NCBI RefSeq assembly: GCF_001592935.1
Contig: NZ_LRDB01000007.1
Location: 24,859-88,858 of the forward strand
DNA length: 64,000 nt
Source: Roseivirga echinicomitans
GTDB taxonomy: Bacteria > Bacteroidota > Bacteroidia > Cytophagales > Cyclobacteriaceae
Reading direction: 5' to 3'
Shown: positions 25,751-33,653 of the stretch, in pieces
Layout of the letters: each line of letters begins with the position of its first letter
Position numbering within the stretch: the first letter of the stretch is position 1
The notes under the pieces: model-generated
The model's input: only the letters and a program-made list of their open reading frames with translations
Told to the model about the DNA's origin: nothing
The model's database searches: none
Program-made: the position numbers and the translations under genes

Positions 25751-25919
25751 GAAGATGTGTGACACTTAAATTTATGTGATCAGTGTCGTGGATTTGGGGA
25801 TGTAATGTTCTGTGGTTGATACATAGGTGTTATTTGTGCTTCGTTGGTTGTATGCCCCTGAAAAATGAATGTTCATCACATTTTAGCGCGGTTTTCTTTT
25901 AACCTGCTTATTTTTCAAA

Positions 25920-26738
25920 ATGATTTCAATGCTGAAACGGAATAACTGGCTCTTAGCTAAAATTATAATCTTCATTACGGTGGCCATTCCTTTGGGAATC
26001 ACGGCCTACGAATTGACAATAGGTGGGAAGGAGTCGGTAATTTTTCTGGGTGATTACCCACCTGCTTTGAGCCTTATTGTGATCATTTACTACGCCATTC
26101 TGCTCGTGGCTGGAATCATTTGGATCATCATGCAGGTGAAATCTGTATTGAAGTTGAAGCATGAAAACACAAAAAACGAGTTACTCCATTTGCAAAGTCA
26201 GGTAAATCCACACTTCTTTTTTAACATGTTGAACAACCTCTATGGCATGGTGGACAAAGACATCGATAAATCTAAACAGCTGATTCTAAAACTGTCCGAT
26301 TTAATGCGTTACAGCATTTATGAAGGGGAAAAGCGTTTGGTGTCACTCAAGGAGGAAGTAGCTTATTTAAAGAACTATATTGAACTTCATAAAATGCGTT
26401 ATCATAAAAGCATTGACATACAATTCAATACCAATATTGATGACGAAGAGACCAAAGTAATGCCTTTAATCTTCATTATTTTATTAGAGAATGCGTTCAA
26501 ACACGGAGTGGAAAACCTCAGAGAGAATGCCTTTATCAAGATTAAGTTAAACTCGAATAGGGACGTGATTGATTTTGAAATAGAGAATAATTTTGATGCT
26601 GCCGAACTTCCGGAGCAAAGTGGAATTGGTTTGAAAAACCTAAAACGCAGACTCGAATTGGCTTATGTTAAAAAGCATGAGCTCATATTTACCAATGAAA
26701 ACTCGGTTTTCAAGGCACAACTGCAATTGCGAAAATGA
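25920..26738 (+). CDS. LytS/YehU-type sensor histidine kinase
   Basis: A 272-residue kinase with two membrane helices (residues ~12-30 and ~49-71) and a very short exposed loop, then a His_kinase (PF06580) domain with the phospho-acceptor H98 in SQVNPHFFFNMLNNL. The ATPase part has LENAFKHG as N-box and GIGLKNLKRRLEL as G-box. This is the compact Bacteroidota form without a sensory domain, so it probably senses the membrane or a partner protein. Its stop overlaps the response regulator start by 4 bases (ATGA). Confidence 0.93.
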   Translation: MISMLKRNNWLLAKIIIFITVAIPLGITAYELTIGGKESVIFLGDYPPALSLIVIIYYAILLVAGIIWIIMQVKSVLKLKHENTKNELLHLQSQVNPHFFFNMLNNLYGMVDKDIDKSKQLILKLSDLMRYSIYEGEKRLVSLKEEVAYLKNYIELHKMRYHKSIDIQFNTNIDDEETKVMPLIFIILLENAFKHGVENLRENAFIKIKLNSNRDVIDFEIENNFDAAELPEQSGIGLKNLKRRLELAYVKKHELIFTNENSVFKAQLQLRK

Positions 26739-27436
26739 TTAAATACCTGATCATAGACGATGAGCACATGGCCCATGAAATTATCAAGGGGTATTGTGAC
26801 ATGCTGCCGAATATGGAGTTGGTCAAACATTGCTATGATGCTTTAGAAGCCCTCGATTGCATGAGGGAAAATACAGTGGACTTAATTTTTCTGGATTTGA
26901 ATATGCCCAAATTGAAGGGCTTCGAATTTCTAAAAACGCTTACCCATCCACCCAAAGTGATTGTTACGACTGCTTATAAGGAATATGCGCTGGAAGGTTA
27001 TGAGTTAGAAATTGCTGATTACCTATTAAAGCCTTTTGGTTTTGAACGCTTTTTAAAGGCCGTAAACAAAGCTACTCAGGTGAAAGCAAGTGCTCCTCCA
27101 ATCACTCCGCGAGCAGAAAACACGCAACCCGAACATATCTTTCTTTATAGTGACAAAAAGCATGTTCAAGTGAAGGTAGCAGACGTGCTCTATATTGAAG
27201 CCGCAGGAAATTATGTCAAGGTCGTTTTAAGAGATAACACCTTATTTGTTAGAGAGAAGATCTCAGATTTATTAGTGCGACTTGCTTCCTCCGATTTTAT
27301 CCAAGTGCATAAATCCTTTGTTGTCGCTAAAACACATATTGTTAGTGTTGAAGGCAACAGAATTCAAGTAGCAGGCCATACTGTCCCTATTGGCAAACTT
27401 TACCGCGCGAATGTGCTGGAGTTGTTAAAGGAGTAG
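26735..27436 (+). CDS. LytTR-type response regulator
   Basis: A 233-residue regulator with an N-terminal receiver domain (acidic pair D8/D9, phospho-acceptor D54 in LIFLDLNMPK, conserved K in LLKPFGFE) and a C-terminal LytTR DNA-binding domain (~135-233) with DVLYIEAAGNYVKVVL and IQVHKSFVV. It is cotranscribed and coupled with the LytS kinase. LytTR regulators bind direct repeats upstream of targets. The operon ends 12 bases before a palindromic repeat (27448) that may terminate it. Confidence 0.94.
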   Translation: MIKYLIIDDEHMAHEIIKGYCDMLPNMELVKHCYDALEALDCMRENTVDLIFLDLNMPKLKGFEFLKTLTHPPKVIVTTAYKEYALEGYELEIADYLLKPFGFERFLKAVNKATQVKASAPPITPRAENTQPEHIFLYSDKKHVQVKVADVLYIEAAGNYVKVVLRDNTLFVREKISDLLVRLASSDFIQVHKSFVVAKTHIVSVEGNRIQVAGHTVPIGKLYRANVLELLKE

Positions 27437-27447
27437 GGGGAGCGCCT

Positions 27448-27508
27448 TTGTTGGTGTTGTCACCAACAAGCTGTCATGGTTATTCGCCAACCGAAGAGTT
27501 ATTCAATA
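27448..27508. repeat. R1: solo left end of the RAYT-associated palindromic repeat
   Basis: The hairpin has arms TTGTTGGTG and CACCAACAA with a TTGT loop (27448-27469), followed by ~39 bases (TGTCATGGTTATTCGCCAACC and beyond) that match the left end of the RAYT element at 39971-40009 with about 7-8 differences. The right end is missing. The downstream part covers the last codons and the stop of the DUF779 gene. It may act as a shared terminator between the convergent response regulator and DUF779 genes. Confidence 0.85.
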
Positions 27509-27854
27509 CAGCATTTTCTTCATCGCTGAATAATCTCGATTGAATAATGAAACGGAAACCCATGGGGATTTCCAAGGAGAAACTTGAGCCTCTGCCTTCA
27601 GTAATGTCAACAGTGAGGTGGGTGTGCTTCCAATAGTCAAATTGGTCTTTGTTCATGTAGTAATTTACGCCAGCGATTTGACCTAATAGCACGTCACTAT
27701 CATCTAGATACATGTCTTCTTTTTCGAAGATCATGGGTGAAGAACCATCGCAACAACCTCCGCTTTGATGAAAAATAAGTTCACCGTGTTTTTCTTGAAG
27801 CTGCTTTACAAGTGCTGCGGCTTTTTCTGTTATGGCTACTCTTTCTAGTTTCAT
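27480..27854 (-). CDS. DUF779 domain protein (aldehyde dehydrogenase partner)
   Basis: A 124-residue protein starting at ATG 27854 (MKLERVAIT); a TTG three codons earlier is less likely. DUF779 features are FHQSGGCCDGSSPMIF near residue 30 with the Cys pair, and a DITEGRGSSFSLEIPMG segment near 89. The family almost always sits beside an acetaldehyde-type dehydrogenase, as here, and its role is unknown. The last ~9 residues (VLNNSSVGE) and the stop are encoded by repeat R1, so the original C terminus was replaced or extended. A strong terminator at 27879 lies between it and the dehydrogenase. Confidence 0.85.
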   Translation of the reverse strand: MKLERVAITEKAAALVKQLQEKHGELIFHQSGGCCDGSSPMIFEKEDMYLDDSDVLLGQIAGVNYYMNKDQFDYWKHTHLTVDITEGRGSSFSLEIPMGFRFIIQSRLFSDEENAVLNNSSVGE

Positions 27855-27878
27855 AATGTTCAATTTAGCTAATAAAAA

Positions 27879-27900
27879 GGCAAGCCAAATTTGGCTTGCC
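27879..27900 (-). terminator. Intrinsic terminator between ALDH and DUF779
   Basis: GGCAAGCC and GGCTTGCC arms flank AAATTT, a perfect 22-base palindrome, followed on the minus strand by TTTTTATT. It is an ideal intrinsic terminator 24 bases after the dehydrogenase stop. It probably lowers rather than abolishes DUF779 expression from the upstream promoter. Confidence 0.88.
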
Positions 27901-27924
27901 CTAGATTATAATGTTGAGGATCTA

Positions 27925-29424
27925 CTAAAAGAAGCCCAATTTATTCTTGTCGTAAGAAATCAACATGTTCTTAGTTTGACGATAGTAATTCATCATCATT
28001 AGATGGTTCTCTCTACCGAAACCTGATTTTTTATACCCACCAAAAGGTGCGTGTGCAGGGTATGCATGGTAACAATTCACCCAAACTCTACCCGCTTTAA
28101 TTGCTCTTGGAATTTGATACAATTGATGTGCATCTCTTGTCCAAACGCCAGCGCCTAAACCATAGAGCGTATCGTTTGCGATTTCCAATGCTTCGGCTTC
28201 ATCTTTGAATTTGGTAACACAAACCACAGGGCCAAAGATCTCCTCTTGGAATACCCTCATTTTATTGTGGCCTTCCAAAATGGTAGGTTGTACGTAGAAT
28301 CCGTTACCAAGTTCTCCATCCAATTTACAAGCTTCACCGCCAGTCAATACCTTGGCGCCTTCTTCTTTTCCAATTTTGATATAAGATAAAATTTTCTCGA
28401 ATTGGTCGTTGGAGGCCTGAGCACCCACCATACAAGCAGTATTATACGGGTTTGATTGTACAATCGCTTCGGTTCTGGCGATTACACGCTCCATGAATTT
28501 ATCGTAAATGTCTTCTTGCACCAATAACCTTGAAGGGCAGGTACAAACTTCTCCTTGGTTGAAGGCAAACAATACAGCTCCTTCAATGGCTTTGTCTAGG
28601 AATGCATCATCTTCATCCATTACACTATTAAAGAAAATATTAGGCGACTTGCCACCCAACTCCATGGTCACAGGATTGAGGTTTTTAGAAGCATACTGCA
28701 TTATGAGCTGTCCCGTAGTGGTTTCGCCAGTAAAAGCTACTTTGTCCACTTCTGAGCTAGATGCCAAGGGCTTTCCTGCTTCTGGACCAAAACCGTGAAT
28801 TACATTTACTACACCAGGAGGGAATACCTCGGCAATTTTCTCCATTAATAGCGTAGCCGTAGAGGGTGTTTGTTCTGCAGGTTTTAATACCACGCAGTTA
28901 CCGGCAGCGAGTGCAGGAGGAAGTTTCCAAGACAACATTAGGAGTGGGAAATTCCAAGGAATAATTTGCGCTACAACGCCCAGCGGCTCCTTGATATTCA
29001 TTGAAAGCGTATTTTCGTCTAACTCCGTAGCCGAACCTTCTTCTGCTCTAATTACTGCTGCGAAATATCTCCAATGATCAACAGCCAAGGGGACATCAGC
29101 ATTTAGAGTTTCTCTGATGGGCTTGCCGTTATCGCAAGTTTCTACCAGTGCAAACTCTTCAAGGTTGGCTTCAATAATATCGGCTACTTTGTTGAGTAAT
29201 GCTGCCCTAGCGGCTGCTGAGGTATTGCCCCATGTCTCTTTGGCTGCATTGGCCGCGGCTACCGCGTTTTCTACATCGGCTTGCTTAGACCGCGGGTACT
29301 TTGCTATTAGGGAGTTGTCGACAGGGGAGGTGTTGTCGAAATATTCGCCATCGACTGGGGCAACGAACTTGCCGTTAATGAAATTCCCATATTTTTCCTT
29401 AAATTTTGGTTTACTGTAACTCAT
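27925..29424 (-). CDS. NAD-dependent aldehyde dehydrogenase (acetaldehyde dehydrogenase type)
   Basis: A 499-residue ALDH superfamily enzyme oxidising an aldehyde to the acid with NAD(P)+. It has [23 protein letters not shown] near 155, the glutamate motif MELGGKSPN near 254, the catalytic cysteine in [12 protein letters not shown] near 288, and EEIFGPVV near 388. The CTC context and the DUF779 neighbour point to the ExaC/AldB-type acetaldehyde dehydrogenases. The divergent AraC regulator at 29542 is its likely activator. TAAGAC/GTCTTA at 29491-29506 in the shared 117-base upstream region is a possible binding site. Confidence 0.93.
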   Translation of the reverse strand: MSYSKPKFKEKYGNFINGKFVAPVDGEYFDNTSPVDNSLIAKYPRSKQADVENAVAAANAAKETWGNTSAAARAALLNKVADIIEANLEEFALVETCDNGKPIRETLNADVPLAVDHWRYFAAVIRAEEGSATELDENTLSMNIKEPLGVVAQIIPWNFPLLMLSWKLPPALAAGNCVVLKPAEQTPSTATLLMEKIAEVFPPGVVNVIHGFGPEAGKPLASSSEVDKVAFTGETTTGQLIMQYASKNLNPVTMELGGKSPNIFFNSVMDEDDAFLDKAIEGAVLFAFNQGEVCTCPSRLLVQEDIYDKFMERVIARTEAIVQSNPYNTACMVGAQASNDQFEKILSYIKIGKEEGAKVLTGGEACKLDGELGNGFYVQPTILEGHNKMRVFQEEIFGPVVCVTKFKDEAEALEIANDTLYGLGAGVWTRDAHQLYQIPRAIKAGRVWVNCYHAYPAHAPFGGYKKSGFGRENHLMMMNYYRQTKNMLISYDKNKLGFF

Positions 29425-29541
29425 ATTGTTTTTCTTTAGATTTATAACACTGTTTAGAAACCCAAGCTCGTTTAAAACAATAAACTCTGATAAGACGATA
29501 GTCTTAGATAATGAAATGAAAATCTGATTCTACCTTAAACC

Positions 29542-30474
29542 ATGGAAAGACTACTCCAAAAGCATAAGCGGGAAAGAAAATTGACCACTCTGGTTGAGAA
29601 CTATACGGTATATAATTCGGCCTATTCAGAACTTAATATTTTTGAAACCCACCAAGCGGCTGAAAAGGTTAGTTTAACATTTGATTACCCTGTTTTGGCC
29701 AGTATGCTTACGGGTAAGAAGGTAATGCACCTTGAAGATATGACGTCCTTCGATTTTTTTCCAGGCGAATCTGTCGTGATTCCGAGTGGTAAAAAGATGC
29801 TGATCGATTTTCCTGAAGCTACGAGGAAAACACCTACCCAATGTTTGGCACTTACTATTGATCCGAGCAAAATAAATGAAGTGGTAGATTCATTTAATGA
29901 AATGACAATTATTGATTTGCAGGAGAATGGCAACTGGAATCTGACAGAAAATTCATTTCATTTAGATAACCATAAGGGAATCCAACAGTTGGTAGATAGG
30001 TTGGTGTATACATTTACTGAAGATCATACTTCCAAGGATATCTTTATTGATGGCATTATCAAAGAGTTGATTATTAGGTTACTGCAATCAAAAGCCAGGA
30101 ACTCCTTGTTAGAAAGCACTGAAAACTTCTTGAGCGACCATCGAATTGCCTATGCGATTGGTTATATCAAGGCGCATCTTACGGAGAACATTTCTATTGA
30201 TAAATTGGTGGATAAAGCTTGTATGAGCAAGTCCCATTTTTTCAAGATTTTCAAAAACACATTGGGCATATCCCCCATAGATTATATTACCTGTGAACGC
30301 ATTAAGCTTTCTAAGAAGCTTATAAAAAGTACGAATCATCAAATTTCTGAAATAGCCTACCTATCAGGCTTTAATAACCCCAGTTACTTCACTAAGAAAT
30401 TTAAAGAATATGAATTAATCACCCCCGGTGAGTTTAAACACATTCTCTCTACAAAATCTAGAATTATACATTAG
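29542..30474 (+). CDS. AraC family transcriptional regulator
   Basis: A 310-residue regulator. The N-terminal ~190 residues form a ligand-sensing domain (FPGESVVIPSGKKMLIDFP is cupin-like). The C-terminal ~100 residues hold two helix-turn-helix units (IDKLVDKACMSKSHFFKIFK and ISEIAYLSGFNNPSYFTKKF), ending in TPGEF of the AraC signature. It is divergent from the aldehyde dehydrogenase, which it probably controls in response to an aldehyde or alcohol. The last residues (KSRIIH) and the stop lie in a 46-base sequence that recurs identically at 30679-30724 inside repeat R4, so the gene end is tied to the mobile repeat. Confidence 0.9.
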   Translation: MERLLQKHKRERKLTTLVENYTVYNSAYSELNIFETHQAAEKVSLTFDYPVLASMLTGKKVMHLEDMTSFDFFPGESVVIPSGKKMLIDFPEATRKTPTQCLALTIDPSKINEVVDSFNEMTIIDLQENGNWNLTENSFHLDNHKGIQQLVDRLVYTFTEDHTSKDIFIDGIIKELIIRLLQSKARNSLLESTENFLSDHRIAYAIGYIKAHLTENISIDKLVDKACMSKSHFFKIFKNTLGISPIDYITCERIKLSKKLIKSTNHQISEIAYLSGFNNPSYFTKKFKEYELITPGEFKHILSTKSRIIH

Positions 30475-30527
30475 AGAATAAACCGAAAGGTGGCTTGTTT
30501 TACCTTTGTTGGTGTTGTCACCAACAA
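30454..30527. repeat. R2 and R3: right-end fragment and solo hairpin of the RAYT-associated repeat
   Basis: 30454-30499 is identical over 46 bases to the right-end segment of R4 (30679-30724), including the AAACCGAAAGGTGGC block, but its terminal hairpin is broken off. A complete palindrome with arms TTGTTGGTG and CACCAACAA follows at 30506-30527. The fragment includes the AraC stop codon. The hairpin, 31 bases after that stop, may serve as terminator. Confidence 0.85.
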
Positions 30528-30552
30528 ATCTATATCCTCACCCTTTCGGCCT

Positions 30553-30741
30553 TTGTAGGTGTTGTCACCAACAAACTGTTAAGGTTATTCAAACTGTCAT
30601 AGTTATTTTTCAACCGAAAAGTTATCCAAACAACTCCGTATAGTATTTTAGGAGTTTGAAAAGCACATTCTGAACCAGAAATCTAGAATTATACATTAGA
30701 GAATAAACCGAAAGGTGGCTTGTTGGTGACAACACCAACAA
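30553..30741. mobile_element. R4: nonautonomous RAYT-associated element (REPIN/MITE-like)
   Basis: A 189-base element bounded by inverted hairpins: left 30553-30574 (one arm mismatch), right 30720-30741 in reverse orientation. The left part has TTCAACCGAAAAGTTATCC and ACTCCGTATAGTATTTTAGG, matching the left end and the final codons of the RAYT gene at 39971-40040. The right part ends like R5, R6 and R8 (GAATAAACCGAAAGGTGGC). It has no coding capacity. It looks like an internal deletion derivative moved in trans by the RAYT. Confidence 0.85.
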
Positions 30742-30770
30742 GGGCAAAAATGTATAGATAGATTTTTATA

Positions 30771-30899
30771 CGACCCCGATGGGGTCGCACCTTATTTTTC
30801 ATACTTTGAGTTATAAAGGTTTAATCCCTCCGGGATTTGTTTCATGGGCTAAGCCTTTTCTTTAAGCCGAAAGGGCCTGTTGGTAGCACCAATAACAGG
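30771..30899. repeat. Cluster of short palindromes downstream of R4
   Basis: CGACCCC-GAT-GGGGTCG (30771-30787) and AATCCC-TCC-GGGATT (30823-30837) are perfect palindromes. CCTGTTGGT ... ACCAATAACAGG (30876-30899) is a degenerate relative of the R family hairpin, preceded by AGCCGAAAGGG. No gene fits the 30475-30918 spacer; it consists entirely of repeats. Short G/C palindromes of this type are frequent in Bacteroidota intergenic DNA. Confidence 0.6.
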
Positions 30900-30918
30900 G
30901 GCGAGTATTTAACCGCTT

Positions 30919-31431
30919 TTACTCCGAATAAGCGCCAGAAGAATAGGTTAACTCATAACTGTGCGTATAGATTTCAAACACAATTCCGAATGGATCTTCT
31001 ACATAACACATTTTGAAAGGTTTGTCCTTTGGGTAGTATTCCCTGATGGGCATTCTCTGCTTACCACCGTGGGCCAAAATCTTATCAATAAGCTCCTCAA
31101 TATTGGGATCTTGCACACAGAAATGGAAAAGCCCCGTATTGAAAGGGTTAAACGCTGGCGCTTCTTTAACTCCGTGAGGGAAAGAGAACAGTTCAATTCC
31201 AATTCCATCTGAGGTGGCTAAATGCGCAATTTCAAACTCTTCCCAATCATCGCCAAAAACGTCAATGCACATTTGACCAATGGCGGTTTCCTTTTCTTTC
31301 TTCACTTTAGACGGCTTCATTATGATATACCAACCCATCACTTCTGAATAGAATTCGACTGCTTTATGAATGTCTGGCACCGTAATGCCTATGTGCGAGA
31401 ATGACCTCGGGTAGTTATCCTGTTTCTTCAT
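30919..31431 (-). CDS. VOC family (glyoxalase/dioxygenase fold) protein
   Basis: A 170-residue single-chain vicinal-oxygen-chelate protein with FSHIGITVPDIHKAVEFYSEVMGW at the start (metal His in SHIG), GIGIELFSFPHG with the Glu ligand near 75, FHFCVQDPNIEELIDK near 102 and YVEDPFGIVFEIYTHS near 145. The pattern of two beta-alpha-beta-beta-beta units is clear. Substrate unknown. It lies 15 bases downstream of an SDR gene on the same strand, so the two probably form an operon. Confidence 0.87.
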   Translation of the reverse strand: MKKQDNYPRSFSHIGITVPDIHKAVEFYSEVMGWYIIMKPSKVKKEKETAIGQMCIDVFGDDWEEFEIAHLATSDGIGIELFSFPHGVKEAPAFNPFNTGLFHFCVQDPNIEELIDKILAHGGKQRMPIREYYPKDKPFKMCYVEDPFGIVFEIYTHSYELTYSSGAYSE

Positions 31432-31446
31432 GGTTTTAAATTAATA

Positions 31447-32079
31447 TTAATGCACTGCTTTTTCAACAGGCGTTTCACCGGCTAAAATTTCGAAAGTCTG
31501 GTTTTGTTTTACACCGTCTTCCAATACTTCCACCAAGGTTTTGGCCACATCGGCCCTTGAAATACTTCCCTGCTTGTCTAATTTTTCTTTGAGCTGAATT
31601 TTGCCTGTTCCGTCTTTATCAGTGAGGCCACCCGGCCGTACAATGCTATACTCCAAACCGCTATTAAGTAGATGATTGTCCGCATTTTGCTTCGCTTTCA
31701 AATACTCTTCAAGGTCATCACTTACCGAAGGATTATCTGCGCCCATGGAGCTGAGCATTACAAACTTTCCGACTCCTGCTTTTTTAGCGGCATCTGTTAA
31801 GTTTTTGGCTCCCTCTTGGTCTACCGCAATTACCTTTTTGCCTTTGGAACCCGCAGCGAAAATTACTTTATCCACTCCAGTTACCGCATGGCTCAAATCT
31901 TTTTCCAGATCGGCCAGCACTGCTGCTACTCCATCTTTCTCAAAAGCTTCTTTTTGCGCTTCTTTTCTAACCATTGCGATGGGCCGATAGCGGTCCGATG
32001 CTTGGAGTAATTCAACAATAATTTTACCTGTTGTGCCGTTTGCTCCGGCTATTAATATGTTTTGTTTTTTGTCAGTCAT
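31447..32079 (-). CDS. NAD(P)-binding SDR/NmrA-type protein
   Basis: A 210-residue atypical short-chain dehydrogenase of the YwnB/BVR-B/NmrA-like group. The nucleotide motif ILIAGANGTTGKIIVELL is at residues 8-25. DKVIFAAGSKG near 73 and KFVMLSSMGADNP near 105 follow, then LEYSIVRPGGLTD near 147. The classic catalytic Tyr-x-x-x-Lys is not evident, as usual in this group, which includes flavin reductases and redox sensors. It heads a two-gene unit with the VOC protein. Repeat R5 lies directly upstream. Confidence 0.87.
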   Translation of the reverse strand: MTDKKQNILIAGANGTTGKIIVELLQASDRYRPIAMVRKEAQKEAFEKDGVAAVLADLEKDLSHAVTGVDKVIFAAGSKGKKVIAVDQEGAKNLTDAAKKAGVGKFVMLSSMGADNPSVSDDLEEYLKAKQNADNHLLNSGLEYSIVRPGGLTDKDGTGKIQLKEKLDKQGSISRADVAKTLVEVLEDGVKQNQTFEILAGETPVEKAVH

Positions 32080-32112
32080 GTGATTTTTACTTTAGAGATT
32101 AATAATCTGCCT

Positions 32113-32299
32113 TTGTTGGTGTTGTCACCAACAAACTGTTAAGATTATTCAAACTGTCATAGTTGTTTTTCAATCGAAAAATCATCCAAACAGCCCCATA
32201 GAGTTTTATAAATTTGAAAAGCATATTCTGAACCAGAAATCTTGAATTATACATTAGAGAATAGAGAGAAAGGAGGCTTGTTGGTGACAACACCAACAA
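32113..32299. mobile_element. R5: nonautonomous RAYT-associated element
   Basis: A 187-base element closely related to R4, with hairpins at 32113-32134 and 32278-32299 in inverted orientation. The interior shares TTCAAACTGTCATAG, TTGAAAAGCATATTCTGAACC and TTGAATTATACATTAGAGAA with R4. The terminal parts are shared with R8. It fills the spacer between the MDR gene (32310) and the SDR gene. A minus-strand frame opening in its hairpin is an artefact. Confidence 0.88.
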
Positions 32300-32309
32300 G
32301 GGCAAGCGC

Positions 32310-33293
32310 TTAGGACATGCTTATAATCACCTTTCCCTTGGCTCTTCCTGTGGCCAGGTATAAGTAGGCTTCAATGCCTTCAGCGAAAGGATAGACTTTG
32401 TCGATGATCGGTTTGATTCTACCTTCTTTCACCATCACAGAAATTTCATCGAGTTGCTCCCCATTGGGCTGCATCCAAGTCAGTTTGTAATTGGCCGACT
32501 TTTCTTTGATCAAACGAGCGAGGTTTTCTGGTAATTCGTAGCCTTTTATGCCCATCATGGCGGCAGTTTCCTCATCTGGAACCCCCGCAATGCTGGTTAC
32601 TTTGCCACCTTCTTTGATCACCTGAAAGGCATCTAGCGTATAGTCGCCACCCAGTGTGTCGAAGACGAGGTCGAGGTCTGAAACGATGGATTTATAGTCT
32701 TCCTTTTTATAGTCGATTACACGGTCGGCACCGAGTGATTTTACCCAGTGGACGTTTTTGGTGCTGGTGGTTGTGTATACATAGGCGCCTTTGGCCTTGG
32801 CATACTGTATGGCAAAACTGCCCACGCCACCTGAGCCTGCATGAATAAGGATGCGGTCATTTTTATTCAAACCCACACGTTCTAAGGCTTGTATGGAAGT
32901 AAGTCCGATTAAGGGCAAACTGGCGGCTTCTTCGAAAGAAATGTTTTCTGGTTTTTTGGAAACCACAGTACTTTCAACAGCGACAAACTCCGCTACTGTA
33001 CCCATCTGTTGTTGGGGCACTCGGGCATATACTGCATCACCCACTTCAAAGCCAGTGACCTCTGTGCCTTTCTCTACAATGATGCCACTGACATCAAAGC
33101 CAGTGGAACTGGGTAAATCCAAGGGAACCATGTCTTTCAAACCTCCGCTCACCAGTTTGTAATCAATAGGGTTGAGGGAGGCTGCTTTGGTTTGAATAAG
33201 AATACTGGTAGCGTTGCTACTTGGTTTTGCGGTTTCGTTGATGGCCAAACCGTCTTTCAATTCACCGTATTTTATAATTTGTAATGCTTTCAT
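32310..33293 (-). CDS. NADP-dependent medium-chain oxidoreductase
   Basis: A 327-residue zinc-independent MDR enzyme with STGFDVSGIIVEKGTEVTGFEVGDAVYA near 62-90, IHAGSGGVGSFAIQYAKAKG near 148, and the C-terminal KGKVIISMS. It has the same architecture as 23468-24436 but is clearly diverged, so the two are not recent duplicates. It is probably a quinone or enone reductase. It stands between repeats R5 and R6 with no operon partner. Confidence 0.87.
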   Translation of the reverse strand: MKALQIIKYGELKDGLAINETAKPSSNATSILIQTKAASLNPIDYKLVSGGLKDMVPLDLPSSTGFDVSGIIVEKGTEVTGFEVGDAVYARVPQQQMGTVAEFVAVESTVVSKKPENISFEEAASLPLIGLTSIQALERVGLNKNDRILIHAGSGGVGSFAIQYAKAKGAYVYTTTSTKNVHWVKSLGADRVIDYKKEDYKSIVSDLDLVFDTLGGDYTLDAFQVIKEGGKVTSIAGVPDEETAAMMGIKGYELPENLARLIKEKSANYKLTWMQPNGEQLDEISVMVKEGRIKPIIDKVYPFAEGIEAYLYLATGRAKGKVIISMS

Positions 33294-33653
33294 AATTGAT
33301 TTTATATTGAATTTTACGCAGATGTGCTGGCCTCAAGCTGCCGATTACTTCCTTGTACAAATGATCTTGAATTGACCTGACAATATCTAGATTTCAGGCC
33401 TTTTGAAAGGGAGCTTGATCCAATCATCTAGCTTCTCCTACAACACAAAAGCATCAGATATGTTCCCGAAAATTCTAATAGCATTAGACGGGGAGGGGCT
33501 TATGTTTGGAAGTGGGGTGTTGTGCTTTGGGTGAAAGTGGAGGAGGGGTGTTTTAAGGAAGAATAAACCAAAATGCGGCTTGTTGGTGACAACACCAACA
33601 AGGGCGAAAGTTTCAATATAAATTAGAGGTATCTATATTTTCACTAAGTGGTA
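33294..33653. other. Gene-free spacer containing R6 (33560-33601)
   Basis: 33294-33540 shows no gene; 33485-33555 is G-rich on the plus strand (GGGGAGGGG, GTGGAGGAGGGG). GAATAAACCAAAATGCGGC at 33561-33579 followed by the hairpin at 33580-33601 is the right end of the RAYT-associated repeat family (R6); no left end is found. R6 lies 52 bases past the stop of the helicase gene and may terminate its transcript. Confidence 0.75.

Noticed and set aside
32099..32305. 68-residue minus-strand frame starting in repeat R5
   Set aside because: It lies wholly within the nonautonomous element, opens inside the hairpin and resembles the untranslated right end of R8; not a gene.
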